NCBI GenBank assembly: GCA_002914845.1 | Contig: JXTC01000404.1 | Span: 33,156-97,155, forward strand | Direction of reading: 5' to 3' | DNA from: Trema orientale | Taxonomy: Eukaryota; Streptophyta; Magnoliopsida; Rosales; Cannabaceae | Length of the DNA: 64,000 nucleotides | In this document: piece by piece, positions 24,129-35,479 of the stretch | Layout: each line of letters starts with the position of its first letter | Numbering within the stretch: the stretch's first letter is position 1 | Notes under the pieces: generated by a model | Told to the model about the DNA's origin: nothing | What the model saw: the letters and a program-made list of their open reading frames with translations, nothing else | Database searches by the model: none | Position numbers and translations under genes: made by a program

Positions 24129-24574
24129 TAGAAGTGGCAAAATGGGCGGGCCGGGCCGGCCAAGCCCAGCCAAAATAAAATAGGGCCCGGCCCGGGCCCT
24201 TTGGCCCGCTGGGCTCTTTGACGGGCCAATACCTGGCCGGGCCGGGCCGGGCTCGAGGCGGGCCAAAAGGGGCCGGGACAGGCCGGCCCGTCCTCGGCCC
24301 TTTTTTTCTTTTTTTTACTACTATTTAATTTTTTTTAACAACTTTTTTTAAACATGTTAAGTTTAAACTTTTTAATTGAATTTTTATTTAAAAAAATTGA
24401 TAAAATAAACTACATATGTTTTCTATTGTTAAAAAATTAATAATAATTAAATAGGATATTAAGAAAAATAATGAAACAAATAAATTTGAAATATTGAAAT
24501 TTGATTTTATTGATGATCATTTATTACAATTCAAATTATTACTTGAAAAAATTAGTATATCACTAATTATAAGT

Positions 24575-26865
24575 TTATGATTCATCATCATCATTCATGT
24601 ACAAGTTATTGAAATTTTCGACTAACTCTTCATTACAAATACGAATAGTGTCTTGATTTCGCTTTGCCGCTTTTTCCCAATCTTTAACACATGCTAACAC
24701 CTCAACCATTTCAGGAGCCAACGAAGTCATCCGCTCATCTACTATCATCTTAGTTGTGCTAAAAGCAGACTTTGAAGAAATCGTGGACACCGGAATTGTT
24801 AAAATGTCACGGACTAATTGTGAAAGCACCGGGAATCTTGGTTGACACTTATGCCACCAGTCCAAAACTTTGAAGTTCTCATCATCAGGGTCGATGTTAG
24901 AGTCTAGCTCAATATATTGAGTAAGATCAACGGATTGCTGTAGATTTATTGGTGGTAGTGTTTGACTTGAACTTGATGATGTTGATAATGAGCCACGACC
25001 ATGCCCTTGAGGATGAGAATCTATCATGCTCCAAAAAGACTTATTTTTTGATTGTTCTTCAGTTTCTTGTGGAGGAATGTGTTGTTGTTGATTACTGCCA
25101 AACTTAGCATCATATATACTATACATTTCAAAAAATTTGTCACGAGCATTTGTATATTCAGAAGTATAATCTATCTCAAAACATGTAGAAATATAGTTAA
25201 TTAAATTAGAAAAACCATTTAATTTACTCCTAGGATCTAAAATAAAAGTAAATGAATATAATAAGGGCGCGTCTACAGTAGGGGCGTCCCTACGTAAGGC
25301 CCTGTCTATACACCGTTTGATGAGAATCTGTGTATAAACAGATTCCCCACATATTCCCATCAAACTGTGTATAAACAGGGGCCTTACGTAGGGGCGCCCC
25401 TACTATAGCCGCCTCCATATAATAAAGGAATTAGAAACCAATATTTCAAAGATATTGCTTGCATACGTGTTATAATCAGTTTAAATATAGGGTCACATCT
25501 TGACTTACAAAATATTTCAGCAATAAAAAAGATATGACATAAAATAATTAGAGAAGCAGGATAATAAATACCAGATAATACAACAGTAACTTCATAAAAA
25601 AGGTCTAAACATTGTACAAAATTTTCGCAAATAAACCTATCTTCATCTTTTAATACTAATGAACTAATTTTTGAATTGTAAAACATAGTAATTAGAATTT
25701 TATATGATAATGCATTTTTTAACATTAAATAAGTGGAATTCCACCTTACAGGCATGTCAACTTGGAATTTTCTTGGTTTTAATCTTTGAGCTATGTAATA
25801 TCTTTTAAATTCAGCAATACGCGGATTAGAAGCATGAATATAAGCAATAGCAGATCGAATATTTTCAATATATACATTTATAACATCCATACCTGATTTG
25901 ACGATAAGGTTGATAATGTGACATGCACAACGTTGATGCAGTAAGAATCCTCCAATGTATGAAATTACCAAATTGCTAAGTAATTTTATGGCCTTTGTGT
26001 TTGTGGTAGTATTATCTAAAGTGATAGAGATAATGCGATTTGCTATGCCATATTCTTCAACAACATTTAAAATTCTATCTCTAATAATTTCAGCAGTATG
26101 TTTATTATCAACGATTCGAAAATTAATTATTCTTTTTTGCATTATCCATCTTGAATCTAAATAATGTGCAACTACACTTAAATAATCTTGTTTAGAATTA
26201 GCACCCCAAATATCAGATGTCAATGTAATATAAAAGTTTAATGAAGTTCATTCAGATATTAAATCTTTATATATATTTTCATAAACTTTAATCAAATCAC
26301 ATCTAGTGGTATTTCTAGAAACTCTTTTAAAGTTTGGATAATAAGATATTCTAATATGATCTTCATAGCTATTACAATCACCAAAACCTAATGGTAAATC
26401 TTTTATAGCAATTAAACGTGCTAGAGACTCCCTGGCTACTATAGGATCATAGTTCCAAGAACATACCGAACCATCCTTGTTGAGTTGAAGTGTTGACTGA
26501 GTGGGCTCATTGTCTTTTTTGTATTTTTTGATACATGCATCACTATGTCTTTTCAAATGAGCGGTCCCACTAGATGGTTTAACAGTTAATAATTTCTTAC
26601 AGTATTTACATCTTGCCATTTTTATCTTCTTACCATCGGCCTCATCTTTGAATTATGGATCGAAATGGTCCCATACATTGGAAGTTGTCCTTGCACGTTT
26701 GGAGGTCGTGTTTGCACTCGGCGAACAACTATCTTAAAATTGTGAACAACTTCCACTAGCATTTGGATTAGTTTGTATTTCAAAGACTTGGTCACCCTCT
26801 TCAGCTATGCGAATTTGGTCGTCATCCATTTCCAAATCAATAGGGATATTTTTTGACATATCCAT
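24575..26865 (-). pseudogene. hAT transposase, broken
   Basis: The start codon is at 26865 and the stop at 24575-24577. Removing the MITE and one 9-bp TSD copy gives exactly 710 codons in one frame, close to the usual ~700 residues of plant hAT transposases. In order: a BED zinc finger (VWDHF, then CKYC at about residues 85-88, then HLKRHSDAC); the core beginning TSDIWGANSKQDY; and the C-terminal dimerisation domain with LDWWHKCQPRFPVLS and RDILTIPVSTISSKSAFS. Three in-frame stops occur: TAA at 26734-26736, TAA at 26653-26655 and TGA at 26248-26250. The S-E-x-x-F-S motif Glu, thought to be the third catalytic acid by analogy with Hermes transposase, is Lys here (24770-24772). This copy cannot make active enzyme. 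Confidence 0.93.
25265..25416. mobile_element. 152-bp MITE, Mutator-like, inside the hAT transposase
   Basis: It is flanked by ATATAATAA on both sides (25256-25264 and 25417-25425), a perfect 9-bp TSD typical of Mutator-like elements. The two halves are inverted repeats over nearly the whole length. The left arm has CAGTAGGGGCGTCCCTACGT, and the right arm read inward has TAGTAGGGGCGCCCCTACGT. Both continue into AAGGCCC and TATACA. It is non-coding and would fold into a long hairpin. Taking it out with one TSD copy restores the transposase frame. Confidence 0.93.
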
Positions 26866-28001
26866 ATCCTATATTAAAAATATGGATATTAAAATTATTG
26901 ACAACTATAAATAAATCGAAATTACAAATATGGATATTCTACCAACTTTATTGTAAACAATTACAAATTACAAATAAATTGAAATTAAAAATATAATATT
27001 CTAATAAACTTCTACTAACTTAATTGTAAACTACTACAAATTAATTGAAATTAAAAATTTAATATTGTAATAAACTTTCTAGTTTCTATTAACTTTATCG
27101 TGAACAACTATAAATTACAAATTAATTGAAATCATATTTAATAAATTTTCTACCACTAACTTAATTGTAAACTACTAAAAATTAAAAATTAATTGAAATT
27201 TAAAATATAATATTCTAATAAATTTTTTACATACTACAAACTAATTAATGAACTACTATCTTAATTGTAAAAAACTACGATTGAATTGAAATTAAGAACA
27301 AAGTCTTGTAGAGCTACTAAGTTACTAACTACTTAACTAGTAACTATAAACTACTAACTATTATACTAGTAATAATAGTAAACAACTAAATATACTACAA
27401 ATTAAATAAATTAAAAAGATAAGTGTGATAAATAAATTAAATCGTACCTTTAATTAAGCTTTATAAGTTGGGAAAAGTTTGGACTTTGGATATTATAAAA
27501 TATAATTACTAATAATTAGTAAATAGTAATTAGATAAGAGAAAAAAAGATAAAATTAAGAATATAATTAGAGATTTAGAGAGAAAGAATGAGAGAATAAG
27601 AGAGTATTTGAAAATTGTTAAGTGTGAAAAAAGAGTGGAGAGTGTAAGGTATTTATAGTGTAAGAAAACGTTTTTTTTTATTTAAAAAAAATAGTTTAAA
27701 CTTAAAAAAAAATATATATGATATATGCCCAACGGTAACATTTGTTACCCTAGGAAACTTTGACAAAGGGCCCAGATGAGTCTGGGCCCTTACAATTTTT
27801 TTTTTTTAAAGATTTAAGGGCCCAGACGAATCTGGGCAAAAAAAAAAAGGGCCGGGCCGCGAATCCCAGGCCCAGCCCGGCCCTGCCCCTAGGGTCGGGC
27901 TTAGCCCGGGCCCTAAAAATACCGGGCCGGACTGGGCCGGCCCGCGGGCCACTCTACCGGGCTCGTTGGGCCCCGCCAGAATTGCCAGTACTAGTGCCTA
28001 A

Positions 28002-29151
28002 GGCACGTCCCTCCCGTATGTTTTTTTATTTTTCATTCTTTGGCGAAATATATTATAGTGTTCATCATTAATGATGATTTAAATATAGATTGATATTTTA
28101 ATGTAAGAACAGAAAAAACATTTTCCTAGACAAAAATTTTATATAAAGTATTAATTGTAAAAAAAATATATGGATAAACAACTTCCACAAGATAATCAAT
28201 TTTTTTAATTAATTAAGAAAAACGTTTTTGTTTGCCTTTAAGTTGTTCTGTTTATTTTATTTTATTTTTAAAGGTATTCTATGATTATTTTTCTTAAAAT
28301 TATAAATAAAAGTGACTAAGCTACTATGACAATGAATATAAAAATTGAAAGAAAAAAGAAGAGCTTTTATAATTATCTTTTATAATTTTGAAAAAAACAA
28401 AGTAATTGAAATACAAATTTGAAAAGGCAAATTTACTAAAAAAATGAAAAATGAAAAGGCAAGTGAAAGATAGACAGAAAAAATAAATAACTAAAAGAAT
28501 TGTCTATGAAGAGTAAAACGTAAGTGGGACCCTCGGTTGATACGGTGACGAGTAAAATGAATTTTCAATATACCAAATCACCTTAAACTAAATAATAAAT
28601 TACATATTTGTATTAAAATTTAAAGAAGGATAAAACTATAAAATAAGGGTATAAATGGTAATAAAAAGATTGAAATACTGCTTCCTTATTTTGACAGCTC
28701 ATTATGGACTAATGTTAAAAGGAGTTTTTTTTTTTGTTTTTTTTGTTTTTTTTTTTTAAATATCAAGAAAAAAACGGCTAACAGATAAGGATACAAGAGA
28801 AATCCTAAACACGTGTATATAAAGTATTTTAAACAAAAATTTTATTTAATAAAAAAAATAGGTAGGGAAGTGGAATTCCAGCAGCTTATTCTCCCTTCTA
28901 TATATATTTTTTCAGATATATGAATAAAAGTTATATAACAACAGTTTTCTATGCTATATACAGTATCACTTTTAAAAGCTAAAAACTTCATATTTTCAGT
29001 TAATTTAGGTGGAAACAACCTACAAACAAACATATTTATTGAAAAGAAAAAAGTTGTGTAAATTCTAGTGAGAATATGGTTGCTGTGAATAATTAGTTGA
29101 GTTTAATAAATGGTATTGGTTTAATTTTTTATGCCCCAGCTCTCACGTGTT
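28002..29151. other. AT-rich DNA, no gene seen
   Basis: There are homopolymer runs (T-rich at 28720-28760) and no recognisable coding or transposon ends. Short open frames here are composition-driven. Confidence 0.5.
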
Positions 29152-29840
29152 TAGGGCCCGTTTGGTTGAGGAGAATAGAAACAAAAGGAATGGAATGGAT
29201 TCCAAAATGACCAAATTCTAATGTTTATTTGAGATGCTAGAATGGAAAAAAATTTTCCAATAGAAAAGAATTTGATGGAATTGCATTCCACCCAACCTTG
29301 GGTGGAAAGGTTGGGTGGAAACCTACTCCATTCTATTTACTTTTTTCTCTCTTCCCCAATTAACCTTGTATGAAAAATGTGATATTAATGAAAAATAGAA
29401 AATTATTAAGAATAAATATTTTATGAAGAAAATAATAATTTTTTATTCTATTTATGAAATATTTTTTTTAACATTTTTTCCTTGTCAAATGTGTTTTTTA
29501 ATTAAATATATGAAATAATTATTTTAAAATAATTAATAAAATAAATAATAAAATAATAAAATAAAATAATGCTAAATATAAAATAATTTAATAAAATAAT
29601 TTAATGCTAAGTGTAATTTAAAATATTTAAAATACTCATTTTAAGTTTAAGCGTATTTTTGTCAATATACAGCTAATTCCATTCTTTTTCACAGTTAAGC
29701 AAACCTAAGAATTTCTATTCAACTTTTGATTTCACCACTCCAACTAAACAAAATAATTACATTACCATAACTTTTATATTCCATTTTGATTACTATTACT
29801 ATTATCATTACCATTACACCACTACAACTAAACGACCCTA
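29152..29840. mobile_element. hAT-like non-autonomous element (MITE), 689 bp
   Basis: The ends are inverted: TAGGGCCCGTTTGGTTGAGG on the left and TAGGGTCGTTTAGTTGTAGT read inward from the right. Elements beginning GGGCCCGTTTGGTT are widespread in plants and usually assigned to hAT. The interior is AT-rich and non-coding, with ATTCCA/TGGAAT motifs. I do not see a clear 8-bp TSD, so the outer boundary may be off by a few bases. Confidence 0.75.
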
Positions 29841-30075
29841 ATTAGAGTCATAGCCTATATTCCGTGTTTATGGAAAACATGATTAGACTCAACACGATTG
29901 TTGGAGATCAATTATTTTTTATAATTATTCTTTTTAATTTTTTAAAGTATTGTACTTTTTAGTGTGAAAAAGTAGATAATAATCTTTAGCTTCGCAATTT
30001 TTAAAATTTTTTCAATGAAACCTTTTATGACAAAATACTTATTATTGAAGGGTCGGTTGTCATATTTAGTTTAAC

Positions 30076-30412
30076 TGGTACTAAAAAAAAACTTTACTTT
30101 TAGTTGCGACAAAAATTGTACCGAATAGAATATCATCATCTTTATGTCGTTGACTGAAAAATTAGTAACCAAAAATTTTAGTCACAAAAATATAGTTTAT
30201 TGTGACTAAAAATTTAGTCACAACAAAATTTATTACTATAAACAAAAGATTGCCACTAAGAGTACATTAGTAACAACTTATGACTGAATATTATTTTGTA
30301 GTCATAAAAAATTTTTAGTTGTGATTAAATATCACATTTGGTCACAAAAAAAAAAAAAAAAAATCATTGTGACTAAAACATTTGTCACTAAATGGTGTTT
30401 TTTTTGTATTGC
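30076..30412. mobile_element. CACTA-like non-autonomous remnant
   Basis: Read on the minus strand, the right end is CAATACAAAAAAAACACCAT followed by TTAGTGACAAA, a decayed CACTACAA... terminus. Short GTGACTAAA/TTTAGTCAC motifs recur in both orientations throughout, as in CACTA subterminal regions. The left end (GGTACTAAAAAAAAACT) is poorly preserved. It is non-coding. Confidence 0.5.
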
Positions 30413-31846
30413 AATCTTAGATAATGGTGTGCCAACTAGCTAGCATGTGTTTCTAGGGCGTTCTTTCTCTTTTTCCATTGGGATGTTTCTATGGTTTGTT
30501 TACTTATGTCTTATTTTCTATGTTAGCGATTCTCCAATTTGAGTAGAGTTTTGTCTGAAAATTTCGTACTGAGTACTCTAATTAGATTGTTTAGGGAACT
30601 TAATTAAAGAGAAGAAAAAATTTCTCACCATACTGATTAATTGTGATTTTCTTGACCTTACATTCGTTCCCAATTTGGATATATGACCCTTCGTGAGATT
30701 AAAACCTACCATTATTAGAGTCAAGTAGTACAGATATATAGAGACATACGTTATATATGACTTGTCATGGTACTTATTCATTATTTTGATAGAGATTGAA
30801 CGCTCTGCCCAATTGAGTGAATAAAACCCATGCCACCAAAAAAAAAAGAAAAAGAAAAAAAGGGACAGGTTATGAAATAAGACTATTTTATTAGATAATA
30901 ACGAATTCAAAGAAATATTCCCATTTATATTGGATGAAAAGTGTAATGAGTGATGTGTTGACTGCATTACTTATTGCCACTACCGCATATAATGCAAATT
31001 CCGACATTGATAGTGTGGCAGAGATGTTGGTTCAAGAATTTTGGGGCAACATATATATGAAATTGTGATTTGGAAACACCAAGAATATCATGAAAAGAGA
31101 GTAGATTATCATATATGTATGGTGGAAGGCATTGTGCATATGTAAACTTGATGTTGACTCATTGACTACTCCGAAGCATCTTCCACTTATATACGTATGG
31201 CCCCCAACTTTTGGTTTTATTCTGTTGTTTTCTTAGAAAAAGGCTAGGCTAGGAAGGGGTGTGATTTCGTCAAAAAAAAAAGAGAGGAAGGGGTGTGATT
31301 AACATTTTCTTAATTAGTTAATAACACTAATTCAATGCTTGAACCTTTCACCATGCTAAATTAATGTTCGTATTCCATTATTCAAATCTGGCTTCATCCC
31401 TATCTGAACTGCATTATGGTGTATGACTTGAAAATTAACTACGTCAAATGGACCGTATGTACTGGAAACAAGTAGGGTTTAATTTGACTACCTAACTATT
31501 GTAATTAGTGCAGTTTGATAGCTTAAATCACCAATTTTAGTATTGCTCATATACGGAAATATTTGGGATAAATTTTACTTCTCATCTTGTGTTTTTACAT
31601 TTGAAGCCATAGGATTTGTTAATAAACCCTAGTAAAAGCCAAAGATAGGTTTGAATTAATAGTACTTCTCGCGCTTTTTTGAATTTCTTTCAATAAGAGT
31701 AGTTGTGTAGGCCTAGCTGCTTCTCCAAAAGCTAAAGGCTAATTATAAGTATATATTTATCTAAACATACCCAGAAACCACTTTTGGGTTTGCAGAACCG
31801 ACTTCTAAAAGCAATCTGAAGCACTTGTAGTATCTCTATATCTCAT
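30413..31846. other. AT-rich DNA, no identified gene
   Basis: The minus-strand frame at 30578-30967 crosses an A-rich tract and has no known domain. A short duplicated GGAAGGGGTGTGATT occurs near 31251 and 31288. The part near 31710-31830 (CTTCTCCAAAAGCTAAAGG, CTTCTAAAAGCAATCTGAAGC) resembles inner parts of some hAT MITEs, but I cannot set ends. Confidence 0.4.
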
Positions 31847-31958
31847 ATTTAATATTATTACGGGGTATTATCAATTTTGATCATCTTCTAAAATGTGTGA
31901 CAAATTTAATATTATTACGGGGTATTATCAATTTTGATCATCTTCTAAAATGTGTGAC
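31847..31958. repeat. Perfect tandem duplication, 57-bp period
   Basis: The 55 bases starting ATTTAATATTATTACGGGG at 31847 are repeated without a mismatch from 31904, separated by AA. Perfect identity in this decayed region points to a recent event. Confidence 0.95.
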
Positions 31959-32197
31959 GAAAACACGTTCAAAGTATAAATAATTTTAAAAATTAGGATT
32001 TTTATTTATTGAAAAAGAATTTTGGATCTGTATCGCCTTCCTAAAACTCGACCTCGTTCGAGCATAGTTGAGTTTGTTCGAACGCTCCAGTCGAGCACGC
32101 TCAATTACGATTGTTTATCAGCGAAATGTTGTCAGGGGTTATGAGAGTTGTTGGAGAATACTATATCTAAGTAATTTTAGATATATAACATGATAAT

Positions 32198-32431
32198 CAG
32201 GTGCGGAGCCATCCTTAAAATTCAGTGGGAGTATTAAAAAACCCCTAAGTCATATAGTTTAGGGCCTTACTATAATTTTAGTCAATTTTCGGTAGAGGTA
32301 TAGGACTATTTTAGCACATTTTTTGTAAAAGTACAAATTTTTTTTTCTTTTAAAATACATGTAAAAAAAATTTTCTCCAACATCCAGTGGGAGCATATGC
32401 CCCCATTGGGCTCCTTTTTCCTCTGCCCCTG
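32198..32431. mobile_element. hAT-type MITE, 234 bp
   Basis: The flanks ATGATAAT (32190-32197) and ATGACAAT (32432-32439) are an 8-bp TSD with one mismatch. The ends are inverted: CAGGTGCGGAGCCATCC and, inward from the right, CAGGGGCAGAGGAAAAAGG. Inner CAGTGGGAG motifs occur near both ends. It is non-coding. It shares the CAGxGGCGGA-type terminus with the element at 44150. Confidence 0.85.
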
Positions 32432-32439
32432 ATGACAAT

Positions 32440-33342
32440 AAAAGTTAGTTTGGATAATATTTATGTTAAAGTCCTTTATATCATCATAAATGCATTAGTA
32501 GATCTGTCGCCTAAATAAATTATAATAAATTTACGTATGTATGGGCTCAGTATATGTTTACAATTGGGAAGTAACTGAATCATAGCTGCAGGAACTTATG
32601 ATCAAAATCTCTGATTATACATGTACCTATGATCATGACCACCTTATTACAAGTGGTGATACAATATAGACAATTTTGCTCAGGAATTGGTTACTCCTGA
32701 CTAATTCAAATTCCGGATTGGTTAGTCTCAACTCTGCTTGTTTTATTATTATTATTATTTTTATATGCATTTTAAATTTTTATACACTCCACGAACCATT
32801 TATGGCATGCCATTATAAGTGGGTTTCCTTTGAAATGACACGTGCATTCTATATATTCGAAGACTTAGCTGATTTTTCCATGTCTTCATTTTTCACACTT
32901 TCTGATTACGCTTCCACTAAGCAAGAAATATCTTAGCCAAGGCATGCACGCTAACTCAAATGTGGATTCAACTTAAAAATTGTAACTCCAATTTTCAACG
33001 TGACGACTCCACCACTTGTTTTATTACTATTATAGCACTTGGTATCATCTCGCTTTTGTGGACCTTATTATCAGCCAGATCGAACGTTTTACAAAATATA
33101 TTTTTGTGGTTAAGAATGCCATATTTAATGTGGAATTTCATCTTGTTTATCTCGTTGAAATTTTGCCAATGATTAATCCGAGATAAGGTTGAAATTAAAA
33201 CAAGCATACATATTTTTTGTGGTTAATATTAGGACGGAATTAGTAACTTTTCCCGTTGGGCATAAAAATTATATATATATATAATTTTCAATTAGTACTT
33301 TTATGCGTGCTCTATTGATGGTTAAGTTTACCCAGTTAACCA
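32440..33342. other. Normal-complexity DNA, no identified gene
   Basis: Open frames at 32676-32936, 32960-33172 and 32995-33207 (minus) overlap on both strands and show no domain, so none is called. An ATT microsatellite lies near 32746-32760 and an AT run near 33272-33285. Confidence 0.4.
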
Positions 33343-33522
33343 CCGAGTGGGTAGCATAATGGTAAGTGAGGTTCTACATAATGGTCGGGGGTTCGAGTGG
33401 GATTTCCGTAGATTAAACATGGGATAAAGTTCTCTAGCCCCATCCCTTTGGATACTTTGCAGACCCTCCCCCATTACTCTATTTGATAGGATTAGAGTGG
33501 CGCACCCCGCCGCCCAATATAA
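33343..33522 (+). mobile_element. tRNA-derived SINE
   Basis: GTAGCATAATGG (33351-33362) fits the RNA polymerase III box A. GGGTTCGAGTGG (33389-33400) fits box B, about 27 bp further on, as in tRNA-derived SINEs. The body continues with CCCCATCCCTTTGGA and GGCGCACCCCGCCGCCC. It ends in an A-rich stretch, AATATAAAAAGAAATAAAAT. No TSD was established. It cannot be a functional tRNA, since no acceptor stem pairs. Confidence 0.75.
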
Positions 33523-33907
33523 AAAGAAATAAAATAAATTATATTAAATAAAAACTGAAACAAAACCCAATTAATTTCTTTTTTAACCTAAACCTAAAAA
33601 TACATCATATCAAACTCAGTTGCAATTAATCAAATAAACTCATCTTTAATTTAAACCCATAAATCCATCTCCAATTTCATCACCACCATTATTACCCCCA
33701 CCACTAACATTGTCATCATCCAAAAACCCTCTTCTTCCCAAACCCATCTCAAATTTTATCATCGTGTTCCATACATGTATAGTGAACATAAGCCAAAAAC
33801 CCATTTGAGATAAAATCCCATTAATCAAAGAGAAGCTACACCAATGGCCATCCATCAATATAGTCAAAGATGGAAAACCTATTCGAGAAGAAAGCTAAAC
33901 CATTGAG
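33523..33907. other. Insertion site of the Copia element, left flank
   Basis: This is unidentified sequence of normal complexity. It holds TACACCAATGGCCATCCATC at 33837, the source-like copy of a 24-nt stretch found in the 5' LTR. A 73-codon minus-strand frame at 33646-33867 has no known domain. The last five bases (TTGAG, 33903-33907) are the TSD. Confidence 0.5.
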
Positions 33908-34084
33908 TATTAGATACACCAATGGCCATCCATCAATAGAATTAGTTGTTTTGTGGCTTAGCTTTCAGTTAGTAGATAATTATTATTAGCTGGTATATTT
34001 AACTATTTCTCTTGTATATATATTCGGCTGTACCCTTTTGACCAACCCAATGAGAATTCTTCAACAAGCTTCTTGAGCATAATA
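33908..34084 (+). repeat. Copia 5' LTR, 177 bp
   Basis: It is homologous to 43778-43940. It is 14 bp longer because TACACCAATGGCCATCCATC and four more bases (33915-33938) replace the GACATTGTAT part of the 3' LTR. That 24-nt stretch also occurs just outside the element at 33837-33860. Confidence 0.92.
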
Positions 34085-34096
34085 TGATATCAGAGC
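34085..34096 (+). promoter_or_regulatory. Copia primer-binding site
   Basis: TGATATCAGAGC directly follows the 5' LTR. It differs at one base from TGGTATCAGAGC, the complement of the 3' end of plant initiator tRNA-Met used to prime reverse transcription. Confidence 0.9.
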
Positions 34097-34234
34097 AAGC
34101 TCGTTCTTCAACTGCTCTTCGGGTTACTTGACTCCATTATTAAAGATTTTCTCTTCACCGCTATTGTTTTAGACTCTGTCCTTGCTCGTCTTCTTCCTCA
34201 CTATCGTTTGATTGAGTGCAGATTCTTCCTCAAC

Positions 34235-35345
34235 CATGACCTCGACTAGCTTAGTTACTTCAAATTTTTTAGCACCTTTGAATGGCCGCTCCACTATTGA
34301 TGAACCTTCAAGTCAATACTTCATGCCTTATTCTGATAGTTCAAGATTGATCCTCATTTCTTAGCCACTCACTGGAGATAGCTACACCTCTTAGAGCCGT
34401 GCTATGCTGATTGCTCTCTCTATGAAGAACAAAATAGGATTCATCGATGGTTCCATACCCAAACCTGAATGTACTGATCTGAACCTTCTCCATGCTTGGA
34501 ATTGAAACAATAATATGGTGATTTCGTGGATTTTGAACTCGTCTCTAAAGAAATTTTTGCTAGAGTTATATACTCTAAATCTACACAAGAAATTTGGTCA
34601 TAAGGATCGCTTTTAACAGAGAGATGGCCCTAGAATTTTTCAATTGCATCGTGAATTTATGATTTTCGTTCAGGCACAACACTCTATTAGTGTCTATTTT
34701 ACTAAATTGAAGATAGTCTGAGAAGAGTTGAATAATTACAGACGTGTTTGCCCATATGGTAAATGCACTTGTGGTGGTGTCAGGGCATTGAATTCATATT
34801 ATCAAATTGAATACATAATGGCCTTTCTCATAGGGCTTCATGATTCTTCTGCTCAAATTCGAGATTAATTACTGATAATGGATCCTATGTCTCCTATAAA
34901 TAAGGTTTTCACTCTTGTTTCACAAGAAGAACAACAGAAGGTTGGCATTCCATCTTTTGATTCTCCTAATACTATGGCTTTTGCTGCTAAAGCCAATGCC
35001 CTTAAAGAACCTGTTCCGAATAATGATAATTTCTATTCCAAAGTTCTGGCAATTATAATAATGAGGGTAATGGAGGTAATCGAAACTCTGGAGGATACAA
35101 AAGGCAAAGGAGGGAGAGACTATTATGTACTCATTGCAAATACCATGGTCACACAGTTGATCATTGTTACAAACTTCATGGTTATCGACCTGGGTATCAG
35201 CCACGACAAAAGGATTACTCATCTAATACCAACAATATCAATGTTAATCAAGTGTCTACTCTCTCCAGCTCACGATTTCTTGCTTCTAATGACTTTGTTA
35301 CAGTGGAAAATTTCTTGTAAAACCTCAATGCAAACCAGTATCAAC
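34235..35345 (+). pseudogene. Copia gag, broken
   Basis: The start codon ATG at 34235 opens MTSTSLVTSNFLAPLNGRS. Recognisable gag parts follow, including SRAMLIALSMKNKIGFIDGS, WILNS and YFTKLK. Internal stops occur, for example in LIS*P near 34360. The zinc knuckle CTHCKYHGHTVDHC (CX2CX4HX4C) is readable at 35127-35165, but in a different frame from the longest open frame around it. The protein would have packaged the element RNA; this copy cannot make it. Confidence 0.88.
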
Positions 35346-35479
35346 AATTAATGTCCATGTTGTCCAAACTTTTTGCTACTACAGTCAAAACCACACCTGA
35401 TTCAGATTGTCCTAGTGCTTCTTTTGCCACAGGTATATGCTTTTCTGTGTCAGTGAGTCCTATGTTTTCTTCTATGCAT

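Larger units (their letters stand above)
24129..27993 (-). mobile_element. hAT transposon, 3865 bp, GC-rich ends
   Basis: The flanks GTGCCTTA (24121-24128) and GTGCCTAA (27994-28001) form an 8-bp TSD with one mismatch, as expected for hAT. The ends are inverted: TAGAAGTGGCAAAATGGGCG on the left and TAGTACTGGCAATTCTGGCG read inward from the right. Inside each end lie about 150-200 bp of GGGCCGGGCC-type sequence, far more GC-rich than anything nearby. It encodes one transposase on the minus strand, now broken, and carries a nested MITE. The non-coding right part (26870-27750) is extremely AT-rich. Confidence 0.93.

Noticed and set aside
26248..26250. An intron at the TGA in the hAT transposase instead of a nonsense mutation
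   Set aside because: The frame continues unchanged on both sides and the missing-link sequence reads through as family-like protein, so a simple stop codon is the plainer explanation.
30780..30840. A tRNA-like stretch on the minus strand (CAATTGGGCAGAGCG)
   Set aside because: It resembles a D-arm/box A only. No proper box B or stems lie at the right distance.
32676..33207. Cluster of small open frames on both strands
   Set aside because: They overlap antisense to each other, show no domain and no repeat conservation; likely chance.
33343..33522. A tRNA gene, because box A and box B are present
   Set aside because: No acceptor stem or anticodon arm can be formed and an A-rich tail follows. 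A tRNA-derived SINE explains it better.
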